Assembly: GCF_032062135.1 (NCBI RefSeq)
Contig: NC_092861.1
Span: forward strand, 121,094,427 to 121,158,426
Origin: Pyxicephalus adspersus
Taxonomy: Eukaryota > Chordata > Amphibia > Anura > Pyxicephalidae
DNA length: 64,000 nt
Direction of reading: 5' to 3'
Part shown: positions 41,010 through 53,000 of the stretch, one piece after another
How the letters are laid out: every line of letters begins with the position of its first letter
How positions within the stretch are numbered: position 1 is the first letter of the stretch
Notes under the pieces: generated by a model
Seen by the model: only the letters and a program-made list of their open reading frames with translations
What the model was told of the DNA's origin: nothing
Databases searched by the model: none
Program-made: the position numbers and the translations under genes

Positions 41010-44000
41010 TTTTTTAACGGAATGCAGTTTGGAAGGGGTAAAACCTCAAGGTGTACAAGTACACGTCACCTGATTCTCACCAGATGAACAGTTGTGCCTG
41101 TCTCAAGTGAACATCTAGCATGTGTACAGCGGTCCCTCATCATCACCCATAAATCTACCATGAATCCCACAGAGGAGAAAACAGTGGGGTGCTGCTCATT
41201 CGTCTTTCTCCCTTTATTTCTTTTTTGAACAGAAGAATGGTGCTGTGTGTACAGAAATTGTTTTTTCATCTGTCGCTTGAAACGATTAATAGATCGTTTC
41301 CAACGACAATCATCTGACTTTATGGAGGGGAATTTGCATTCAGTTCCTGTTTTGTCAATGTTAGAGGAAGAAAAGGTAAATTTCACTACATAGATAATTA
41401 TTAGAGGAATAATTTTCCAACTTTATTTTGCAGAAACTGAAATTCTTTTTCAGTAAGTTTCCTTGTGGTTTTTTAAGTGGAAGTTTCTTCATAGATCTCA
41501 AAAATGTTTTCTTAATGTACTCATATGATGCAAGTCAGATTACTTAACAGTATACAGCTGAACTGTATAGCTGCCTCCTAAAAAATGATCATCTTATAAA
41601 GCAACATAATCATTTTGATTTTAATTTCTCATTAAAAGGGTGAACAACGTAAATTAGGTATATATCTATTACATCCACACAGTGATTTATGAGAATAGGA
41701 TAAATTTTTTGCACACAGTACTGAATTAGAAATTATTTGGATTTGTCAAAAGTACTCTAAAGTAATAAAAATCAAAAACCAATTGGTTGCTTTTATTTAC
41801 TTTTCAAAACAGTACTGGTATCTGTACAATGATATATTGTAGATAAGTATTACAAATAAAATCCTATTTTTACAATAATAAGGGGCTGGTTGTGCTTAAT
41901 TTACATACAAAGCTATACCTGTAAAGCAGCCTGGTCCCCAGCCTTCACATCGTTGTTCTCATCTTCACACACGCATCCCCGACTCACGGCACTAGTAAAA
42001 GAGTACGTCCTTCCCCAGCTTGATGATCGTTTGTGTCCACTCTGTTCTGGGACCTTCAACCAATGCCAGCACAAATAAACTGTCATGCTGCTGCACACTT
42101 ATAAAATTAAGTATTCAGATAGTAATACCTGTGTCATTTTCCAGTACAGTTTAGAGTACAAATGATTAGATTAAAAATAAAGACCACTTGACACATATCA
42201 CCTCTCATTGCAAGATCATTAGCTTTAAATTCCTAGGTTTGTACCCTTACTCTGCTTTCATTTTTTATGTATTTAATTTGTAGTGTGGAGAATCAACAAG
42301 AAGATAAGCAACCCCTGAAAATCAGTAAAGAAATCAGACATGACGATTTCATTGCTGGAGTTCAAAAGAAAATCATAAATATAGTGATTGTTTCTAAAAG
42401 AATCCAGCTTAAATACTCCTTTTGAGTGAAATGACAACCACTTCATCTGTTACAATGCTTTCAATGTACTGCAAATAAGACATTTCTGGACATGAAGCAA
42501 AAAAACGTTATAAGTGATGTAAAGGCCATTGGAGGAATACACAAAGGTAGAATTGTACAGCATTACTTGGGAACTACAAGTAAATTTACAAAACTACATC
42601 TCTATGTCAATTCAAAAAAACATATTTATATTTCAAATTGAATAAACTACTGCAAAAGGAAAAATGACGACTCACACTTTGAACTAAAAATAAATGCTAG
42701 TTGTCAATCCCTGCCTCCAACAATTTTACAGTCAGTATGTAGGATGACAGGATTCTTCATACTATATTTCCTTTAAATAGGCAGTTCTCTATCCATCATA
42801 TTAAGAAGGAAGGGGGCTACTTATCTACCAATGTTTTGGGAATCCCTAGACACTATAAAAAACTGAGCCAGATAGTAGACACTTGGAAATAACCAATTTA
42901 AGGACAAAAGTGACCCCATTGCTTCAATTTAATGAACTGCCAGGCACTTGGACTGTTTCTAAAAGCATGAAAAGAGGGAAGTGTTAGTACTATTGCTTTA
43001 AAAGACTGATATTTACCGAGCAGGTTGTTTACTGTTACCACAATATGAAACTCTAGATAACTAGATTGTACATCAACATTCTTGGCCACAGTATTTAGAA
43101 TGTAGTAATGCCGGGTCAACAAAAGATTCAGTTGCAATGTTAGTAATAAAATGTGCCTAACTCTGTGCTTTCACTGTCACAGCCAACCATGGAGATCATG
43201 AGAAGATTGTATGTAATGATGTAAAGAAATTCTTTCCCCAGTGATGTCATGTTCTTCCACTCACTGCAGAACAGCTTTAGCTGCTAACTTTGGACCAGGC
43301 ATCTAAGCTTCACTGACCATATGGGAGTAAGTGAAAAAAAACCCAAGGGTAAACCTAAGGACCCTATGAAATCTGTACACTCTGGACGCAATAAAAAACC
43401 ATTGTGCTTTTTATTCCTCTATTCATACCGGTTTGCTATCAACTTCAGATACAGCAGGCTCAAAAACTGGCACATTCATGTGGTCTTCAGGTTTTTGTGA
43501 TGGTTCATCCATGAAAGCAGGCTTCTCTAGTAGGATCCATTTCCTGTAAACCTTCACAACTTTCATTGTAGCAGAGACATCACAGGCTGGTAATAGGAAA
43601 GCCTACGCAATAACAAAAAAACAGATACCAATCTGACTGCGAGCTATTTATAAACTTTTTATATTTTTTTTTATCACTTGACTCCAGACTGTCCAAAAAA
43701 AAAACATCTAAACTATTTCTGCTTATTCAAGATAAATATTTTGTTGATCTTCTTGACACCTTGTCACATACAAAATGCATATCTAATATCCATAAATATA
43801 TATAAATTCTGCATCTGCCCTGTATTGCCTACATTCCTTTACAATCTAATAAATATGTTTATAAATATCAATTTATTGTCAAACTATACACTGAGCAAGT
43901 GCAGAACCTGTGACTGGAAGTGTCTGCAACATAGTACTTTAGAGGCTATAATATAACCCTATCAAACTTTAACATGTTACAGCACTTTAACTCCACATGT

Positions 44001-47000
44001 ATGTACTAAGTTAACACTTAAGATAGCCTTCCTGGTGAATGCTATCCTGTACTGACCTATTTGATGTAAGTCTAAAAATATTAGAATAATATTTCCTTTC
44101 CCCTTGCTTTATCCAGAGGGTGAGCTGCTGCAATGTTGCTTGGATGTCTCATCAGAAATTACATAGTAAAGGTGCATTTTTGCTCTCAATAATCCGTGTT
44201 AAACTATCTTCTTTAAAATCAAGATTTCTTAAAATTGCCTAAAGAAGATATATAGCAGATGGCAGTAGGTGATCTAGGTGAAATTTTCTAATATTGCAGT
44301 TCGGTTTATGGTTTAGTCAATATAAACCAGCGTTATGTGGAACCCTGGGGTACCTTGAGAGTTTGCTACAGGTTCCCTGACTTGTGGCTGATTGACCCAT
44401 CATCTAACAGTAAGTAAATATGTCTGGGGCCATGGACACTTGGCAAAGCCAGTACCATGGCACTAAACTGTCTTTAAGGGAAGCATTCTGACTCCCACTG
44501 TAAAGGGGGACCCCCAGTAAAGAAAACTAAAGTATGTACTGTTGCCTCACCTGCCTGAAGACCTCATTGATAAAGTTGATATATCCCCGTGTGGACAGAA
44601 GGATTCTCTGCACACTGTCATACGCAGCCTTGTGATCCTCTTCTATGCTGCACAGGCTGGAGTTACTAAGTCTTCGGTCTGACAAAGTGCTGCTGTTGGA
44701 GTGGTTCTTCTCCTGATCTGGAGCCCCCGAAGGTTCCACTTCAGGGTTCTTTTCTTGATTCACATTAACCATGGATACAGTCTAAATACGAAGGCAAATG
44801 TTATATTGTACAACTGGTATTATTAGTTTGGTTTTGAAACTAAAATAAGACTGTCTGTTTGGGATTATTGATGCCCAGAATCTCCTTAGAACCCCGCACT
44901 ACCTACTTCCTGAAGAAAGGGGCTACCATGCATTACACTTTTGTGTTTTTGATGTATTCACTTTTTTGTTCCATTTTAGCACCCCTTTTATGAGTGGTTC
45001 TGACTCAGTCCTTCCTTGGTATTCTCTATCCTGAATAAAGAACGGCTTATCAATCAAGAAATATACAGTTAGGTCCATAAATATTTGGACAGAGACAACT
45101 TTTTTTTTTTAATTTTGGATCTGTACATTACCACAAATAATTTTAAATTAAACAACTCAGTTGCAGTTGCACTGCAGACTTTCAGCTTTAATTCAGCGGG
45201 TTGAACAAAAAGATTGAATAAAAATGTGAGGAACTAAAGCCTTTTTTTAACACAATCACTTTAATTCAGGGGCTCAAAAGTAATTGGACAATTGACTCAA
45301 AGGCTATTTCATGGGCTGGTGTGGGCAATTCCTTCGTTATGTCATTATCAATTAAGCAGATAAAAGGCCTGGAGTTGATGCGGGGGTGCTTGTATGTGGA
45401 AGATTTTGCTGTGAACAGACAACATGTTGTCAAAGAAGCTCTCTGTGCAGGTGAAACAAGACAAGGTGATGTCCATGAGTTCAAGACCACAGGCTGTCAT
45501 TGCCAGCATCAGCTATTTATTTTGTCCAATTACTTTTGAGCCCCTAAAATTAAGTGATTTTGTTAAAAAAGGCTTTAGTTCCCTACATTTTTATGCAATC
45601 TTTTTGTTCAACCCACTAAATTAAAGCTGAAAGTCTGCAATTCAACTGCATCTGAGTTGTTTAAATTAATTGTGGAAATGTACAGAACAAAAATTAGAAA
45701 AAGTTGTCTCTGTCCAAATTTTTATGGACCTAACTGTATGCCTTTCTCTAATAGTATTGCCAACTGTAGTCAGTGTGAATGCCATATGAAGGTAGACATA
45801 ACATATATAATAATATTTATTACATATATTATGTACCAAATTTTTCTCTTCATAAGACACATTTTTCCCCAAAAAAGTGGGCCAGCGGCCACTGGGTAGC
45901 AGCGGTGCACCACGGTTATATGAAGGTTTACACATTGGGGTAAGGGGAGCAGCACGAACAAACACAGATATCATGCCGCTGCTATACGAAGAGTCGGATT
46001 ATCTCACAGTGTGGACATGTCCTGTAGGCCTCGGAGATCAGCTGTGCTGCTCCCTGCCCATCTTGCACTGTGAAATAATCTTACCCTTCCTATACAAACA
46101 GCAGCATGAGATCTGTGTCTGTGTCCCTATTGCTGTCATTACCCCTATGTATAAACCTTCATATCTCCCACAATGATTGTTGTAGAAACTTATATTTTCA
46201 GGTTTCTACATTGGGGTATGGTCAGGTGCGTCTTATAGTGAATTGAATGTTACTCACTGGATGGGGTTTCCTGTGAGTTGTGCTTTGTATTAGACCTCAA
46301 TGCATGTTGGAATAATACTTCCCACTCCACCAGACCAACTATCATGTTGCTGCCCCTCTCATATTCCAATCAACTGGCTACACAGTAATATGACCAAGTG
46401 AGGTGTGGTCCAGTGTTAGTCCAGAAACTCCTTGTCAATTAACAAAAGTTGAGATATATAACACCTTAAATGACTGATCAGTTGCTAACCCTTTAGAAAC
46501 ATCTGCTATGTGTTTAAATAGGAGGATCAGCAACCTGCCAACATTTTGTTCCCATAGTAAACACAGTGCTTAAGTAAAGAAAATTTTCCCCAAAAAGCCT
46601 ATTTCCAAAACTTCAGTGACAAAAACATTCTACAAGAGTTGTACAAAAAAAGTACAAAAAGTTGTTCCTCCGTTCCCTACCTCCACCCAATATTCTCATC
46701 TCTGGGGGCTGTACATTTTTGGCAACTCTGACCCCAAGTACACAATAATTGCTTAACACAGACTCCACAGTCCTGCCTGTCACCATGCATTTGTAGAGAG
46801 CCACAGCCCTGGCTTACAGATAGCTGAACTACCAGCACCAAAACACTAAGGCTATGTACACAAGTCAGATGATTCTCGTCCGATTATTGTTATTATTTAG
46901 GGCTCGTATCGGATGAGAATCTGACTCGTACAGAGCTTGCCGACATTGTTCATGGACCCGGGGTATTTCTTGCACATTCTACCCCCTCTCCATAGAGCAA

Positions 47001-50000
47001 AACGGGGCTGTATGTACAGTGCTCGTTCATGCATCTTAGTGTTCGTGCACGAGTTAGATTTTTGTCTAAAAATCTAACTTGTGCACGTAGCCTAACAGCT
47101 GTTCCTCATATTCATTGATGCAGCTTCTTTCCTTGGCCATTCAGAGCGCCTAGTATTCTGTAAACAACGAGTGAATGACCAGGGACAGAAGAGGAGGGTA
47201 TATACAAGCAACAGGGAGCTTCAGTGAATGAGAAGAGCAATTCTCACTGTCACAATATGGGACGAGAAAGATACTAAATCAGGTCATGTTAAAAATGATG
47301 CAATGTCAGGCTACAACAATTCTAAATTAGGTTATGACAAAAAATGTAATTTACAGTTTCCCACGCTAATTTTATCTGAATCCCTGCAGACATCTGACCT
47401 CAAAAGTCCTGTTCCATTTCAGACATTCAGAGTTTAAAAAAAAAAAAGCCAGTCCCACTGAAAAGTACTTTTAAACCCCTATGGTAACATCAGAAGTCCA
47501 CTTGAGTCATGGCAACAAACACATTTATTCTTGTGGGGCGCGGACTGATATTTTGTGTTAAAATAATTTAAAAAAAAAAACTTGTTTAACAGGAATAATT
47601 AGTACAATAATAAAAAATATTTATGTAATATTATAAAGGAATACAGCTTCCAGGATGCTGCTCTGATTTAAGGATTAAGAAGGTAGAATGTTCTACTCAC
47701 CTCACAAAAACTAATATACAAATGTTACACCCAGTATTTTATTTTATGTAACATTAATTAAATATATCTTTTCATTTTTATTTTACAGGCAGAAAAGTTT
47801 GCTAAAAGATACAAATTGAGTTTGTGGTAGTATTTCAATCATCCCTAGTACTGTTCAGCACTACGCTGTACCTAGTAACAGGATAGCTGCCAAATGCCTA
47901 AATTTCTTTAGTCTAGGGTGCTAGTACAACCAATCAAAATTTAATTTACCAACTACCACTAGCCAATTGGTTTGCTCACTCCACAGTGTAAATTAATACA
48001 ACTCAACATTTGTTATCATAAAGAGGGACTAGCATTCCTATTGGTTGATGATTGTTTGTGACAGAATGCTCCATGCCGTGTAGCTCCCTGCAAGTAAAAG
48101 GTGGTGAGTTGTACTATACAATCCTAGCATTCACTAGAGTCTTTCATTTCCATGGCACTGCAGAGTGCAAAGGAGGGGCCAAGTGACATTCCTCCACCTA
48201 ATGTAACTTTTCTGTTCATAGGTTAGATACCTCCCTGCCAAAAATAAAAAGTAAACAAATAGAGTTTAGTTCCACTTTAGGTAATGACAAGGTTAGTGCT
48301 AAAATAAAACATCCCAATAGCAGAATGTAAAAATCACTAAGGCCCATAGGTGGTATACAGATATGAAATCGTAAGTAATAAAGTCTTTTTTTTTTTTTTT
48401 TTGTGATTCTTGAAAATGAATTAGCTCACAGTGCATGCAGGTAAAGATCATTTACTGACTGAGACGAATATATAAAAAAAAGATTATTAAAATGTAAGAG
48501 CATTGGAACGCACGTGTTGTAATGAAATGCACAGAACCAAGGACTATTTCTCATACCTGGATAAGTTTTGGCAGAACTTCTCCTCCATTTTTAGTGCTTT
48601 GAGAAGATGCTACATATTTCTTTTCCAAAAAGAAAGTGACAAGCCACTCAATAAACACAACTCTAGCTGCCATGTGTGGGATTTTTGTGCTATAGTGGTT
48701 TTCGTTGTTACGGGTTGAGGTGACATACACTGGCTTTGGTCTGACATCTGGAATATCTGAAAGAGACAGAAACTTTTTGTTACTTTTACTTTATCAGTAA
48801 CTCTTCCCGATGGGCAAACAATGAGCATATTGTCTAATGCTCTGCAGGTGGATGGGTTTCTGCCAAGTCCCAACAAATTTCCATCTCTTTGTGCTTACAC
48901 TCCATGAATGAAGAACAATGTCGACCAGTCCATAAATTATATCCGCTACATCTATGAGTTTATATAACTGGAGTAGTTTATTGATAGGGGGTTAGCACAC
49001 TAAAGTTCCCCTTCACTATTATGGGATGATTATTATTTGTCATTCTGAATTTCAATATAAACAGCGAGTGAGAGCTGAAAATAACAATAACAGGGCAGTA
49101 AATAATAACTGTTGTGCTTAAATTCACATTTACATAGGAAACAAAGATAGGTCTACTAAAATAATCTAAGAATGAATAACAAACTATATTGTACACTGAA
49201 CTCATGCTGGTTAGTATGCTACATTGATTACATATAAGTAAATGTGTACAACCCCAGAATTTCTGTAACTTTCCTGTGGTTTTTGTGCCAATTCCCCCAC
49301 CTACTAGATTGTAAGCTCTTCCGGGCAGGGTCCTCTGCTCCTGTGTCAAGGTCTGTATTCGTCTGGTATTTGCAACCCCCTATTTAATGTACAGCGTTGC
49401 ATAATATGTTGGCGCTATATAAATCCTGTTTATTATTATTATTATTATTATTATTAATAATAATAACAACTCATATTTTATTCATATCGTATGTTTATGT
49501 TAAAATCTTTAGATTCAGTTTTGAAAAAAGAAAAAAAAAAACAGAAAAAGGAGGTGAGGGGAAATATTCTACTGCATTACCTGTTCTGGTGACAACATTT
49601 AAAGTGAAGTTATGTTCTTTGATGAGAGCATCTCTTACTTCCTGCCTTGTCTTTAAAAGAGGAAGGAAATGTTCTCAAAGTAACAAAAAGAAAAACTGAA
49701 AGGGGTCTGATTAGAGACATCTGAAGCTTCCAATGGGGTTGGCAACAGTGCAGGGCTTACCCTAAACTACTGGAATGGAAAGAGATAGGAGGGTCGAATT
49801 AAAGCAGGTTACATACATTGCTTAACCAGGACTTTTAGTTTTTAACTAGTATAATGTCTTACCAGTTTTTTTTTTTAAATATTTGTTTTTAAACAATACA
49901 CTGAGGAAACAAATGAACAAGCCAGTAAAGAAACTAAAGGAACTAAAGTCACACTTTGAAAAATCTATGATTCAGGCATGTGGTTATTGCAGAAAGGGAC

Positions 50001-53000
50001 AGGGAATGTCCCTTCTACAATAACTGTTCTTACCTGTCGATCGCGGCCCACCTGTCAAATGTTGCTGCAGTAATTCCAGCTTTCCTCATGTGTGCTAGGA
50101 ATAAATCAACTCCTGCATGCAATCACAGGAGTTACATAATTCCTGCATGGCTAATCAATATGGCTAAAGATCGTATGCAGGAAGAAAAGAAGGAATCTCC
50201 CTGCAATGGAACAGGGATTTCAGGTTTAATTCTGCTTTAAGATAAAAAATAATTTAGGGGAAAAGAAATTCATAACACAACATAAAAATAAATAACAGAC
50301 ACATATATCTAAATGAGCCAGCAGATATATGAAGTACACATACTTACCAAGTACAGGCTTATAAAGGTTGGTTAACTTTGTAAATGAAGGAAACAAATGA
50401 TGAAGATAATACTTTCTAAACAGACTAAATAAAAACTTAAAGCCTGTGTCTTGGTTCTCTTTATTTCTCCATGATAAACTTGCAGCCTAAAAAAAAAATT
50501 GCATATATTTTATTAAATTTCCAAAAATGGTCAGTGTGCCCAAAAAGAAACATTTTAATTTTTAGCAGGGTAAAGTTACACTATGGCTAGAAAGTGTAGA
50601 CATTTCCAGCAAAAGATCGCCTTGCTAAAAATCCCCAATTTTTCTGTCTACTTTTGTCCTTGCCAGAGGAAGACAAGCTCAGCTCATGGGAACCAACAAG
50701 CACTTTTATAGAATCACTAATGTAATAGGGAATTTAAGAAAAGAATCTAAATTTAAAAGAGAAACTGCAAACAAAACACAACATTGTGTAATGTATAAAT
50801 TGTGTTAGTACTGCTAACATGTTTGTGGTTGCTTTGTACATTTTCCAAAAAATAACTTGGTTTTCCAGAGAACTTATTTGTTTTTTTTGTGGTAAACATT
50901 TATTGTATGTTTAATTTTTTTTCAGTACAAAATATACCAGTCCTTTTTGCTGCCCTTTTAATATACAACTTTCAATATAATTTTATGATGACAGGTAGGC
51001 TAAACAAGTACAATAAATTTAATTTTTGTAAACACATACTGTTAACACCATAGAACATTATATATTAGGGTTGTTTGCTTCCTTTTGAAGTTTTTATAGC
51101 AGTGCATTCCTAATTTCTCTGGTCAATGAGGCAAATTGTTCACTAAAAGTGGCTCTGACTGACTCCCAGTAATGTCTGCACGAGAGAGAATTAGAGCACC
51201 CTGGAGTGAAAATAGTGGCAAAGCAGGGGATTTCAGCAAAAGGCAGTCAGTGTAAAGCCTTTTTTAGAACTACCCCACTGACAGGACACTTGATCGAGCT
51301 CTCAATTGTTTTCTTTCACCATTATCCTTTACTGTGCTTCATTAGTTTTAGAGGCTCACTTTAGAATCATAAAAAGTGAATAAAGCTGTGCCACTTCAGA
51401 ACAGGGGGGACAAGCCTGTATTAATTGTGACTTTCAGCAACTCCATATTTGGAAAGGAACTTAGGCAGTTTCCTTGTATGTTGTGTGTTTTCTGTATGAT
51501 CTAGTACATCTGATGCATGTTATTTTAAGACCTTTGCTCACAGTACTAAAGGTTTACTTTAAACACACTGCAGGCCATTGACTTCCCTTGATTAGAGAAA
51601 GCTGTCTTAAATGATAAGGCTGTAACTGCAACATTTACTCAAATGATTGCTGCAGCTCACAAGAACAAATCAGGTGCCCACAAGAATAGTATAATGCAAG
51701 TTCACTAACACGTGAACTGCAGAGGCCTCATTAGCTTTAATGATTACAATATTTAGACCTTAAATACAGAGCTACTTGTTGCTCCTATAAGCCTCATCAA
51801 CCTTATTGGATTACAGTAATGTGCCAAGTACTACAACGACTCATAATTGACTAATGGCTGACTAATCTGAATGTCTAGTTTTAATTAAAATAGGCCCCTT
51901 TTAAAGTGGAACTATGACCAGGCTTTCCCTTCTGCAATACCCATTCTGATCTGCATCTGCCTGATAGCCACCCAGATGTCACATGCGTGATGTAATCATA
52001 GGTTTAGTTCTGCTTTAAGAGCAAAATAATTGACGGATAATAAAAAGGAACTTACCTGTATTACCATGTATTTCAGTAACATCTGTAAGAAATAGCAGCT
52101 TGGCTCTTCAGGAGTTTTCTCACCAGACACAGCTGGCAAAAGTGGGGTTATTTCCTCAGGGAAAACTTTACCTAAAACACAATGAGGAACAGGTCAGTAA
52201 CATAATACTTGAATACTAAAATACACACATTTATGTTGGCACCGAAAAATAACATTGATAGGTTTTGAAGAAGAACTGTTAAGAGCTGTTTCTATTTAAA
52301 ATGTTTAAGCAAGAAGCAAAGTTTTTTCAGGGACTACAGAAGAGAAAATTCTTTGTGACTTTATCCTCTCCAGAATATTACTTCCTAGTCATGCTTTATA
52401 GGCCAAGAATGATATTAAATATATATTTAGAATAGTTTTTTTTTTTTTATCATAGCAACACCGATTGGTCCTCTGGACTATGACTGGGCAGTGAAGGAGA
52501 AGGAGCAGACTGATCAACTTCTGATCACCTCCTGCTGCCTGAAAGTTTCTTGATAAAGTGGGAGCACTGAAGCACCACTGACTGGCTCTTTGTATTACTT
52601 TTGCCAATTTAAAACCAATTTTAAACTAGCTCTCATTGCTTTAAAAAAGCACAATGATTCTAACTAACACATAGGTCGATGATTTCTTTGTCTGCCTGAA
52701 AAACATTTAACAGAAAATAATAATATTGGATAGCTATACAACTGCTACAAATAGCTACTAAAAAGTCTCTGTTTAGAGCTGTTTTTGAAGAAGAGTTCTT
52801 CTTTAATACTGTTAATCAACATAAATAGGGATATGTAGGCGATATAACGGGGTGTCGAAAATATGCATGTTATTATTCCTTGGCTATGCAGATCAACAGC
52901 AGCAAATTAAACTTTGCATTATGCTACTTACATAAGCACATAAGATAAAGGAAGGTGTCATAGATCATGCAGTAGTATTAATTTTACTGAAAACAAAAGA

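Larger units (their letters stand above)
39961..41918 (-). other. RALGAPA2 intron
   Basis: Contains the pogo-like copy (40230-40578), the TA microsatellite and a probable decayed MITE at 41055-41330. That stretch begins 'gtacacgtcacctgattctc' and ends 'cgacaatcatctgac', resembling the ends of the 46850 element. Confidence 0.7.
44782..48556 (-). other. RALGAPA2 intron rich in DNA transposons
   Basis: Holds the internally deleted Tc1 copy (45066-45736), a MITE with ATAAGACRCA-type ends (45847-46243) and the Harbinger-like MITE (46850-47092). The rest is AT-rich. Confidence 0.8.
48757..50347 (-). other. RALGAPA2 intron
   Basis: Contains the tail repeat with ATT microsatellite (49290-49466) and MITE-family copy B (49926-50240). 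Confidence 0.8.
50488..52055 (-). other. RALGAPA2 intron with candidate non-coding element
   Basis: Contains the repeat-poor block 51100-51890 and MITE copy C (51901-52019). The first 600 bases are AT-rich with nothing recognised. Confidence 0.75.

Noticed and set aside
41275..41302. Small palindrome gaaacgattaatagatcgtttc
   Set aside because: Short arms; could be chance or part of a decayed MITE. No regulatory protein can be named.
41055..41330. Possible full Harbinger/hAT MITE
   Set aside because: Ends only loosely resemble the 46850 element and no target duplication was found, so it is noted in the intron entry rather than called.
48978..49349. 123-codon minus-strand frame
   Set aside because: Runs into the SINE-tail repeat; no splice sites or similarity.
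50348..50487. Reading the frameshift as evidence of a RALGAPA2 pseudogene
   Set aside because: Twenty-one other exons are intact with conserved splice sites and phases; a single homopolymer slip is a simpler explanation.
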